Below are positions 7,150 through 14,105 of a stretch of 28,469 nt of DNA, in pieces (within the stretch, counting starts at the first letter, position 1; each line of letters starts with the position of its first letter). The notes beneath the pieces are model-generated. The model did not search any database, had not been told where the DNA came from, and saw only the letters and a program-made list of their open reading frames with translations. This stretch comes from Granulicatella adiacens (GTDB lineage Bacteria > Bacillota > Bacilli > Lactobacillales > Aerococcaceae), in NCBI GenBank assembly GCA_018364485.1, contig JAGZLX010000017.1, positions 1-28,469 on the forward strand, given 5' to 3'. A program made the translations under genes and the position numbers.

Positions 7150-8439
7150 TTGAAGAAACGTTTATTAACAGTATTAGTAACAGGAACAGTATTATCACTA
7201 GGAGCTTTAGCGCCATCAGTTAACGCGCAAGATTATGATTCACAAATCAATTCAGTTAACTCATCAATCGCTAACATTAATGAGAAAAAATCAGCAGTTA
7301 ATTCTACAATCGATACATTAGCGAAAGAATTATCTGATGTACAAACTAAAATCGATGCAACTCAAGCTAAAAAAGCTGAAGTTCAAGAACAAATCGAAAC
7401 ATTAAAAGCTGAAATTGCTAAATTAGAAAAAGTTATCGCAGAACGTAACACACGTTTAGAAGAACAAGCTCGTTCAGTACAAACAAATGGTGCTCGTTCA
7501 TACTTAGATTTCTTATTAAACGCTGAAAGCTTATCAGATGCGGTTAGCCGTATCGGTGTTGTAATGGATTTAATGGGTGCAAACCGCGAATTAATGCAAC
7601 AACAAGCTGAAGACAAAAAACAAGTAGAATCTAAAGAAGAAGCTCAACAAGAAAAATTAGCTGAACAAGAAGCAGCTGAAAAAGAATTAGCTTCTCTGCA
7701 AACAGAATTAAACGATACTTTCTCTAAAAACAAAGTATTATTAGCGAACCTTTCACAAGAAGAAGTAGCTGAAATCGCAAAACGTGATGGATTAGTTGCT
7801 GAAAAAGAAGCTTTCCAAAAACGTTTAGCTGAAGAAAAAGCAAAAGCTGAAGCAGAAGCAGCTCGTATTGCTGAAGCATCTCGTCAAGCATTAGCAGCAC
7901 AAGCTTCACAATCACAAACAACTGCTACACAAACTTCATATGAAGCTCCTGCACCTGCAGCAGCTAGCACAGCTTCAACAAGTACAGCTTCAAGCTCTAC
8001 TTCAACACCAGCAGCTCAAACACAAACATCAAGCTACACTTACACAACTGGCGGAGGTTTCCCAGCAGTTGACCCAAGTTTCCGTGCTTCACTTAACGGT
8101 GGATACTTCGGACAATGTACTTACTACGTATTTAACCGTATGGCACAAGTTGGTACACCAATCGGTCACAGCATGATGGGTAACGCGGCTGAATGGCCAT
8201 CATACGCTCGTAGCTATGGATACTCAGTATCTCACTCACCATCAGCTGGTTCAGCAATCGTATTCCAACAAGGTTTAGCAGGTGCTGACCCAACTTACGG
8301 ACACGTAGCTTTCGTAGAAGCAGTTAACGCAGATGGTTCATTATACATCTCTGAAATGAACGTACGTGGATTAAACGTAATCTCTTACCGTACAATCTCA
8401 GCAAGCGTTGCATCTCAAGCAACATACATCCGTTTCTAA
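7150..8439 (+). CDS. PcsB-like secreted CHAP-domain peptidoglycan hydrolase
   Basis: Secreted 429-residue protein for cell-wall splitting at division, by family. A signal peptide covers residues 1-26 (KKR, hydrophobic core, cleavage after VNA). A long coiled coil with heptad A/L/E/K pattern spans about 28-255, then an Ala/Ser/Thr linker to about 300, then a C-terminal CHAP domain with the catalytic Cys323 (GQCTYYV) and His385 (YGHVAFVE). Streptococcal PcsB has the same order and is gated by FtsEX; no ftsEX is in the window. TTG at 7150 is the start, with GGAGG at 7137-7141; an in-frame TTG at 7135 overlaps that site. Codon bias is extreme (TTA, CGT, GAA), suggesting high expression. Confidence 0.9.
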   Translation: MKKRLLTVLVTGTVLSLGALAPSVNAQDYDSQINSVNSSIANINEKKSAVNSTIDTLAKELSDVQTKIDATQAKKAEVQEQIETLKAEIAKLEKVIAERNTRLEEQARSVQTNGARSYLDFLLNAESLSDAVSRIGVVMDLMGANRELMQQQAEDKKQVESKEEAQQEKLAEQEAAEKELASLQTELNDTFSKNKVLLANLSQEEVAEIAKRDGLVAEKEAFQKRLAEEKAKAEAEAARIAEASRQALAAQASQSQTTATQTSYEAPAPAAASTASTSTASSSTSTPAAQTQTSSYTYTTGGGFPAVDPSFRASLNGGYFGQCTYYVFNRMAQVGTPIGHSMMGNAAEWPSYARSYGYSVSHSPSAGSAIVFQQGLAGADPTYGHVAFVEAVNADGSLYISEMNVRGLNVISYRTISASVASQATYIRF

Positions 8440-8452
8440 TATGAAATGAAAT

Positions 8453-8481
8453 AACCGTCTCCTGAAAAGGAGGCGGTTTTT
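8453..8481 (+). terminator. Terminator after the pcsB-like gene
   Basis: Arms AACCGTCTCCT (8453-8463) and AGGAGGCGGTT around GAAA, followed by TTTTT. Confidence 0.9.
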
Positions 8482-8521
8482 GTTTGCTCTTTTTAAGGAT
8501 AAAGCCATAGCTAAGGAATAG

Positions 8522-8550
8522 TTGACAGAGCCAAGTTCATTCCGTATGAT
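8522..8550 (+). promoter_or_regulatory. Promoter of the first lipoprotein gene
   Basis: TTGACA (8522-8527), 17 bp, TATGAT (8545-8550). The spacer contains AGTTCATT, which recurs in the promoter of the second copy. Confidence 0.85.
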
Positions 8551-8577
8551 TAAGAAAAAGCGTAAGGGAGCATGATT

Positions 8578-9054
8578 ATGAAGAAAATCTTGAAACTATC
8601 TATTTTATTGTTAGGAGCAGTATTTGTTTTACTGGGATGTAGCTCAGAAGCTAAAAGTGAATTTGTTTTTGATCTTAGTGATATAAAACAAAAAATAACC
8701 TATGTGTACGATAAAGAAAAAGATTCAATTTCATCTGTAACATTTAATCTCATCTACGACATTTCAAAAAGTAAAGAAATCGAAGAGAAAGCACGTAGTA
8801 CCCAAAAACTAATAGTAGACGACGCGAGTGGCGTTGAAGGGGTTAAAGTCACTCAATCTGATAGCGCAAAAGAACTAAAGATAACGATTGAAGTGGATCT
8901 TAAGAAGTTTAACTATGAGGATGGAAAGGCAGGTGCTAAAGCGCCAGCTCTATATAGTAGCGTTCATACAGCGGTAATAAAGAAAAATGATATTTACAGC
9001 TTTGAAGAATCTAAAAAGAGTATTTTAAAAGAAGGATTTAAAGAAGTGAAATAA
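8578..9054 (+). CDS. Small lipoprotein, DUF1307/YehR-like, copy A
   Basis: A 158-residue precursor with a lipoprotein signal: MKKILKLSILLLGAVFV followed by the lipobox LLGC, so it is expected to be lipid-anchored on the outer membrane face through the Cys. The mature part is a compact alpha/beta domain with TYVYDKEKDS, an ISxVTFNLIYDI strand and a closing VDLKKFNYED; this arrangement resembles the DUF1307 (YehR-like) lipoproteins of Firmicutes. The assignment is from memory of the pattern. The start is 8578 because AAGGGAG (8564-8570) is 7 bp away; ATG 8572 would be only 1 bp from it. Its paralogue follows at 9189, and each copy has its own promoter and terminator. AT-richer than neighbours. 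Confidence 0.85.
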   Translation: MKKILKLSILLLGAVFVLLGCSSEAKSEFVFDLSDIKQKITYVYDKEKDSISSVTFNLIYDISKSKEIEEKARSTQKLIVDDASGVEGVKVTQSDSAKELKITIEVDLKKFNYEDGKAGAKAPALYSSVHTAVIKKNDIYSFEESKKSILKEGFKEVK

Positions 9055-9062
9055 TCAATATG

Positions 9063-9098
9063 AACTTGGATTGCAGTAAATGGAATCCAAGTTTTTTT
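9063..9098 (+). terminator. Terminator after lipoprotein A
   Basis: AACTTGGATT (9063-9072) pairs with AATCCAAGTT (9084-9093), then a T run. The same AACTTGGAT arm occurs in the terminator of copy B, so the terminator was duplicated with the gene. Confidence 0.9.
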
Positions 9099-9130
9099 AT
9101 ATAAATGTTGGATGTGGACAGCAACGGAAT

Positions 9131-9159
9131 TTGACAAACCATAGTTCATTTCCTATGAT
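9131..9159 (+). promoter_or_regulatory. Promoter of the second lipoprotein gene
   Basis: TTGACA (9131-9136), 17 bp, TATGAT (9154-9159), closely similar to the promoter of copy A. Confidence 0.85.
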
Positions 9160-9188
9160 AAAAGCAAGTCAAAATAAGGGAGTATCAT

Positions 9189-9665
9189 ATGAAGAAAATC
9201 TTAAAACTATCCATTCTATTATTGGGGGCGTTATTTGTTTTACTGGGATGTAGCCAAGAAACAAAAAGTGAATTTGTTTTACAGGAGATTGCTAGTAAGA
9301 CGAAATTAACCTATGTATATGATAAAGAGAAAGATTCAGTTTCTAAACTAACTATGGAAATCATTTACGATATCACCAAAGATGAACGGTACACAGAAGC
9401 CGTTCGTAGTCAGCGAGACGAGATTGTATCGGAGATGGAAGGAATTGAAGGTGTTACATACACTAAGAAGGACGATAATAACTACATTGGGTTAACGATT
9501 GAAGTCGACGTTAATAAATTTAAGTTTGATGATGCGACAAGTCGCAAGAAGGCGCCAACACTCTATAACACAGTTAATGCAGCATTGAAGAGAAAGGACA
9601 ATATGGTTAGCTACCAATTATCTAAAGAGGCTATTTTAGAATACGAGTTTAAAGAAGTGAAATAA
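9189..9665 (+). CDS. Small lipoprotein, DUF1307/YehR-like, copy B
   Basis: A 158-residue paralogue of the preceding lipoprotein. The signal peptide and lipobox (LLGC) are almost identical, and the C-terminal ends share GFKEVK/EFKEVK, but the middle differs: this copy has YDITKDERYTEAVRSQ where copy A has YDISKSKEIEEKARST. It keeps TYVYDKEKDSVSKLT and the VDVNKFKFDD strand. AAGGGAG lies 6 bp before the ATG. The conserved signal and tail with a changing core suggest a tandem duplication followed by divergence of the exposed domain. Function unknown; the family has no established role that I can name. Confidence 0.85.
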   Translation: MKKILKLSILLLGALFVLLGCSQETKSEFVLQEIASKTKLTYVYDKEKDSVSKLTMEIIYDITKDERYTEAVRSQRDEIVSEMEGIEGVTYTKKDDNNYIGLTIEVDVNKFKFDDATSRKKAPTLYNTVNAALKRKDNMVSYQLSKEAILEYEFKEVK

Positions 9666-9684
9666 AGGGAGTGCTCTATAGCAC

Positions 9685-9721
9685 AAACTTGGATGATGAT
9701 AAACGTCATCCAAGTTTTTTT
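9685..9721 (+). terminator. Terminator after lipoprotein B
   Basis: AAACTTGGATGA (9685-9696) pairs with TCATCCAAGTTT (9706-9717), then TTT. Confidence 0.9.
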
Positions 9722-9763
9722 ATTGGAGAAACAGCATAAAAACAGCTTTTTGAGGCAGAGAGA

Positions 9764-9792
9764 TTGCCTAAGTGGCGGTGAGGTGCTACAAT
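9764..9792 (+). promoter_or_regulatory. Promoter of the FMN riboswitch-ribU transcript
   Basis: TTGCCT (9764-9769), 17 bp, TACAAT (9787-9792), about 20 bp before the riboswitch. Confidence 0.65.
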
Positions 9793-9810
9793 ACAAACAT
9801 AAATAACATT

Positions 9811-9980
9811 TTCGGGGCAAGGTGAAATTCCTGACCGGTGGTATAGTCCACGAGCCAATTGGCATGATCTGGTGCAATTCCAGAACCGATAGTATAGTCT
9901 AGATGTGAGAAAATGGCACTATTTCAACAAGTCTATTTGACGAGCAGTATTGAAAGGTCCATTTCAATGCTGCTTTTTTC
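9811..9980 (+). promoter_or_regulatory. FMN riboswitch (RFN element) with terminator
   Basis: The conserved RFN blocks are all present: GGGGCAAGGTGAAATTCC, then GACCGGTGGTATAGTCC, then CTGGTGCAATTCCAGAACCG and a second TAGTATAGTCTAGATG. The expression platform is a hairpin AGCAGTATTGAAA (9943-9955) with TTTCAATGCTGCT (9962-9974) and a T run. Known mechanism: FMN binding favours termination, shutting off riboflavin uptake when FMN is plentiful. It precedes ribU, a standard target. Confidence 0.97.
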
Positions 9981-10033
9981 TTTGAAACTGAGAAACAGTG
10001 CAATTTCCTTCGCCCTATGAAGGAGGACGTACC

Positions 10034-10651
10034 ATGAGTACAAATGTAAAAAAGTCGAACAGAACATCGGCTAAAAAAATTGTTCTAGTAGGAGTCTTTG
10101 GTGCGATTAGTACCGTATTAATGCTATTATCGTTCAACGTACCGTTTATCCCAACATTCGTGAAGCTCGACTTCTCGGATTTACCAGTATTACTGGGTGG
10201 ATATCTTCTTGGACCATTGCACGGAAGCTTGATTGCGCTCATCAAAGTGTTGTTAAACTTCTTCTATAACGGGTCAATGACTTTTGGAATCGGAGAAACA
10301 GTAAACTTAATCGGTAGCTTAAGCTTTATGTTACCAGCAGTGCTTTACTATCAACGTCGCCGTAATTTCAAATCAGCAGTGATTAGTTTAGTCATCGGTA
10401 CGATTTCTGCAACAGTGGTGTTACTGACAGCGAACTACTTCGTGATGTTCCCACTTTATGCAACAGCGATGAACTTCCCAATGGAAAAAATCGTTGCCGC
10501 AGCACATGCATTAAACCCATTGGTAACAGACTTAGGATCATTAATGGTATTCGCATTACTTCCATTTAATATCGTGAAGTTCGGCCTAAATAGCGTACTT
10601 GCGATGTTAATGTACAAACGTTTAGCACAAACCTTAAAATTAGAACATTAA
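10034..10651 (+). CDS. ribU: Riboflavin ECF transporter substrate-binding subunit RibU
   Basis: Membrane S-component that binds riboflavin and associates with the shared ECF energising module (EcfA, EcfA', EcfT, not in this window). The 205-residue protein has a basic N-terminus with the A-V-G-V-F-G-A-I-S-like segment of first helices of S-components, about six hydrophobic spans, and the LDFSDLPVLLGGYLLGP motif typical of RibU. The ATG at 10034 follows AAGGAGG; an upstream in-frame ATG at 9998 lies between the terminator and this site and is less likely. The FMN riboswitch supports the substrate. Confidence 0.94.
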   Translation: MSTNVKKSNRTSAKKIVLVGVFGAISTVLMLLSFNVPFIPTFVKLDFSDLPVLLGGYLLGPLHGSLIALIKVLLNFFYNGSMTFGIGETVNLIGSLSFMLPAVLYYQRRRNFKSAVISLVIGTISATVVLLTANYFVMFPLYATAMNFPMEKIVAAAHALNPLVTDLGSLMVFALLPFNIVKFGLNSVLAMLMYKRLAQTLKLEH

Positions 10652-10656
10652 TCCAG

Positions 10657-10685
10657 AGTCGGGCTTCGTGCCCGGCTTTTTGTTT
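10657..10685 (+). terminator. Terminator after ribU
   Basis: AGTCGGGC (10657-10664), loop TTCGT, GCCCGGCT (10670-10677), then TTTTTGTTTT. Confidence 0.9.
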
Positions 10686-10803
10686 TGAGGAAAATTTCTG
10701 CTATATAATAGTAGAAAACTGCTCAAAAATTTCCAGAAACTCTTTATTTCCAATAGCAATCTGCTAAAAAATGAGGTAGGATAGATAAGAATGAGGTGAA
10801 CCA

Positions 10804-12276
10804 ATGAAAGGAAAAACATGGACCAAGTTGCAACTATCCATCGTTGCACTCAGCGCTGTTCTCATGGGAACGAGCGGTTATTTAACCATTACACAACAAC
10901 CATTATTTGGGCTTGAGGCACCAACAATTTCCATCCTCTCCATCTTCTTTAGTAGTTTATTACTTTGGCTCTTTGTCGCAACGGACTGGCCAAGCGTTCT
11001 CTGCTATGTGATGTTAGGAATCGGGATGCTTCCAGGCGTCAACTACGGACAGATTTTTAATTTGTCGTTTGGGAATACAACCTTTGTCTTCCTATTATTT
11101 ACATTCTTAATGACATACGCTCTCGAGCAAACGCCTGCACTGAGACGTTTCGTCGCACGTGCACTCGGTAGCTCCTTTGCAGGGAAGTCCCCATGGCATT
11201 TTATCGGGGCCTTTTACGCCAGTGTTCTTGCTATCAGTCTCTTTATTTCGCCGACGATTCTCTTTATGATTGTCTTCCCGATTTACGAGGAAATCATGGC
11301 CGTTCTCGGTTTGAAAAAAGGCGATAGACAGGCTTCGGTGCTCCTTATCGTACTTTTTGCAACAGTAGCAATCGGTACTGCGATGACGCCAATCAACCAC
11401 GTCTTCTCTGTGACAGCCATGGCGCTTTATAAGAATGCGACAGGAATCGCGATTTCCAACGCGCAATATATGATGATCGGAATTCCAGCCGGACTCGTGC
11501 TCTTTATCGCGATGTGGGTTGTGCTTAGAACTATTTGGAGAGTGGATTTATCAAACGTGGAAATGAAACCACTCGAATCGCTTGAAGCACTTCCTGCCAA
11601 ATCAAAACGCGAAACCGCAACAGTATTCATCTTCATGGGAGTCGTCTTATTATGGGTGTTACCAGAACTCGTAGGAGGATTCTTACCAGACGTCGCAGCC
11701 TTCCTAAAAACGGCTGGAATGGCATTCCCACCGATGATTGGGGTCATCGTGATGGCGATTCTGTCCTTTGACGGGAAACCACTCTTATCGATTCAAGAAG
11801 GACTTCAAAAAGGTGTGTACTGGCCAAGTATGTTCTTGGTTGGAGCCACTTTAAGCATGGGAACTCTTGTCACAAAACCGGAATTAGGAGTCATCGGACT
11901 TCTTGAAAGTTCACTCGTACCTGTATTTGCGACACTATCTCCAATTCTTGTCGTAATCATCTTCGTCCTTTGGGCAGGATTACAAACGAATGTCTCTTCA
12001 AACTTAGTAACCGTATCAGTCGTCACAACCGTATTAACGACTGTCTATGCGACAGGCTCTGTGGATGTACAAGCTGGAACCATTGCCTGCTTGATTGGAT
12101 TCATGGCGAGCCTTGCCTTCATGACACCACCAAGCATGCCGTATGTAGCGATTTCGGTCGGTTCTGGTTGGACGAATGCAAAAGATGCCTTCGTATACGG
12201 AGGAGGCCTATTCTTACTCAGTGCCGCTAGTGCGATTATTGTAGGCTACCCATTAGGCGTCTTCTTTGGAATTTAA
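10804..12276 (+). CDS. SLC13 (DASS)-type anion permease
   Basis: Polytopic membrane protein of 490 residues with about 11-13 hydrophobic spans. The overall pattern (two repeats, each with a hairpin region, and small-residue segments such as TAMTPINHVF near residue 197 and LQTNVSSNLVTV near 396) fits the divalent anion:Na+ symporter/SLC13 family, which carries dicarboxylates, citrate or sulfate. I cannot tell the substrate from sequence alone. AGGTGA precedes the ATG. It is followed after 17 bp by a chorismate mutase gene, so the pair probably forms one transcript ended by the terminator at 12567. Confidence 0.82.
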   Translation: MKGKTWTKLQLSIVALSAVLMGTSGYLTITQQPLFGLEAPTISILSIFFSSLLLWLFVATDWPSVLCYVMLGIGMLPGVNYGQIFNLSFGNTTFVFLLFTFLMTYALEQTPALRRFVARALGSSFAGKSPWHFIGAFYASVLAISLFISPTILFMIVFPIYEEIMAVLGLKKGDRQASVLLIVLFATVAIGTAMTPINHVFSVTAMALYKNATGIAISNAQYMMIGIPAGLVLFIAMWVVLRTIWRVDLSNVEMKPLESLEALPAKSKRETATVFIFMGVVLLWVLPELVGGFLPDVAAFLKTAGMAFPPMIGVIVMAILSFDGKPLLSIQEGLQKGVYWPSMFLVGATLSMGTLVTKPELGVIGLLESSLVPVFATLSPILVVIIFVLWAGLQTNVSSNLVTVSVVTTVLTTVYATGSVDVQAGTIACLIGFMASLAFMTPPSMPYVAISVGSGWTNAKDAFVYGGGLFLLSAASAIIVGYPLGVFFGI

Positions 12277-12293
12277 CAGTAGGAGGAAATCGA

Positions 12294-12560
12294 GTGTTAG
12301 AAAAACAGCGCGCAGAAATTGATGCCATCGACCGCGAGATTGTAGCGCTCTTTGAACGCCGCATGCAAGTCGTTGTCGATGTCGCTCGTATTAAAAAAGA
12401 AAATGGTATCGCGATTTTAGATGCGAGTCGCGAAAAAGAAGTGATTGCCAAGGTGCAGTCGTACTTGAAAGATGCCACATTGAAAGAAGAGTTGGCAGAA
12501 GCTTACGAGACTTTGATGAAAGTTTCAAAGGACTATCAGAAAAAAAGAATGAATCATTAA
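12294..12560 (+). CDS. Chorismate mutase, AroQ type, monofunctional
   Basis: All-helical type II chorismate mutase of 88 residues, converting chorismate to prephenate for Phe and Tyr. It shows the usual pattern: LxxxRxxIDxIDREIVxLFxRR at the start, then VARIKKENG and DASREKEVI, and a closing helix ending in KVSKDYQKK. GTG at 12294 is the start, 7 bp after AGGAGG (12281-12286). It stands alone without a fused dehydratase or DAHP synthase domain and follows a transporter gene rather than aromatic-pathway genes. Confidence 0.9.
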   Translation: MLEKQRAEIDAIDREIVALFERRMQVVVDVARIKKENGIAILDASREKEVIAKVQSYLKDATLKEELAEAYETLMKVSKDYQKKRMNH

Positions 12561-12566
12561 TAGAAC

Positions 12567-12636
12567 AAATCTCTTAGATATCTCTGGATTACTATCAATC
12601 CTTGTGAGAAGGTAATCCTATCTAAGAGATTTTTTG
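12567..12636 (+). terminator. Branched terminator after the permease-mutase pair
   Basis: Outer arms AAATCTCTTAGATA (12567-12580) and TATCTAAGAGATTT (from 12619) enclose an inner GGATTAC/GTAATCC stem, followed by a T run. Confidence 0.85.
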
Positions 12637-12751
12637 TATTGTTATAATATTAAAAGGCAATGCTGTTCTTTCAAGAAAAAGGTGTAATTGAAAAGAGAAG
12701 AGTGCTAGAATAACATTAGTTGAATGTATGGATGTAAAGGAGTGGAGGGAC

Positions 12752-14074
12752 ATGGAGAATTCTTTAGAAATCATTTTACAAAGGACGGAATGGTTTAGAC
12801 AAGCTCGATTTGGGATGTTTATTCATTTTGGTCTTTATGCGATTCCTGGAAGGGGAGAATGGATTCGCAGTAATGAAAAAATGACAATTGAAGACTATCA
12901 ACCCTATTTTGACGCATTTAATCCAAGTGAATTCGATGCCAAAGTTTGGGCAAAGGCTGCTAAAGAAGCGGGAATGAAGTATGTCGTATTGACGGCTAAA
13001 CATCACGACGGATTTTGTTTATTTGATTCCGAGTATACCGATTATAAAATTACCAATACACCCTTTGGAAGAGATTTGGTTCGGGAATTTGTAGAGGCAG
13101 TAAGGGCTGAAGGGCTTCGAGTCGGACTATATTTTAGTCTGCTGGACTGGTATCATCCAGATTATCCGAAGTACTCAGATCGACATCATCCTATGAGAGG
13201 AAATATCGCTTATAAGGATGAACAAATCGATTTTGACCGCTATTTGGAATTTATGCATCACCAAGTAGAGGAAATTGTAACAAAGTATGGGAAACTCGAT
13301 ATTCTTTGGTTTGATTTTTCATATGCAGAGATGTTTGGTGAGAAATGGAAGGCAAGCGATTTAATAGAACTTGTAAGAAAATATCAACCAGACGTTGTCG
13401 TTGATAACCGATTAGAGACTTCGGGGGAAGGGTTTGGAAGTATTGCAACAGAAGAGATTCATTCTTATTCTGGAGACTTTGTTAGTCCTGAACAAATTTT
13501 ACCCCATGAAGGGATTCGAAATTATAAGGGAGAGTTATTACCTTGGGAATTGTGTCTTACGATGAATAATTACTGGGCGTATAATCCTTCTGACAAACAG
13601 TTTAAAAGTTCTAAAGTTCTTATTCGAAAATTGGTCGAATGTGTCAGTAAGGGCGGAAATATGATTTTAAATGTGGGACCAAATGCAAGGGGAAGCTTTC
13701 CTCAAGAGAGTATCGATATTTTGCGTGAAATAGGATGCTGGATGAACAGCAATGGAGAATCTATCTACGAAGGAGAATTAGTGAATCTGCCAAAACCGGA
13801 ATGGGGTTATTATACAAAGAATGGGAAAATTTTGTATGCTCATGTGTTTGAACAACCTATTGGTCCGATTGCGTTAACAGGGATTGATAAAGAGCAGATT
13901 GAACGTATGAGTTTTGTTCAAGATGGTAGCGAAGTAAGAATTTCTAACAGTTGGACTACTCTAGCTTTTCAAGACATTTGTTTTGCACAATATGGAGAAA
14001 TTGGGGCTTACACCTATCCATTGCCAGATGAGGTGGACAGTGTTATCAAAATCGAATTAAAAGAAGAAATCTGA
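12752..14074 (+). CDS. GH29 alpha-L-fucosidase, cytoplasmic
   Basis: Retaining alpha-L-fucosidase of glycoside hydrolase family 29, 440 residues, with no signal peptide or wall anchor, so it acts on sugars already imported. Visible signatures: FGMFIHFGLYAIPG (20-33), YVVLTAKHHDGFCLFDS (77-93, substrate-binding histidines) and KLDILWFDFS, where Asp188 is the expected nucleophile. A short C-terminal beta domain follows from about residue 345. The start is ATG 12752, 9 bp after AAAGGAG; an ATG at 12728 lacks a site. The gene is clearly AT-richer than the next gene (one 60-base sample at 13021 is 33% GC; one at 15421 is 52%), which suggests recent acquisition. It may trim fucose from N-glycan remnants. 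Confidence 0.93.
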   Translation: MENSLEIILQRTEWFRQARFGMFIHFGLYAIPGRGEWIRSNEKMTIEDYQPYFDAFNPSEFDAKVWAKAAKEAGMKYVVLTAKHHDGFCLFDSEYTDYKITNTPFGRDLVREFVEAVRAEGLRVGLYFSLLDWYHPDYPKYSDRHHPMRGNIAYKDEQIDFDRYLEFMHHQVEEIVTKYGKLDILWFDFSYAEMFGEKWKASDLIELVRKYQPDVVVDNRLETSGEGFGSIATEEIHSYSGDFVSPEQILPHEGIRNYKGELLPWELCLTMNNYWAYNPSDKQFKSSKVLIRKLVECVSKGGNMILNVGPNARGSFPQESIDILREIGCWMNSNGESIYEGELVNLPKPEWGYYTKNGKILYAHVFEQPIGPIALTGIDKEQIERMSFVQDGSEVRISNSWTTLAFQDICFAQYGEIGAYTYPLPDEVDSVIKIELKEEI

Positions 14075-14082
14075 TGGTATAA
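14074..14082 (+). promoter_or_regulatory. Extended -10 promoter before the helicase gene
   Basis: TGG-TATAAT overlaps the fucosidase stop codon and lies 24 bp before the helicase start; no good -35 is visible. Confidence 0.45.
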
Positions 14083-14105
14083 TGAATGAGCAAAGGAGGG
14101 GTTAC

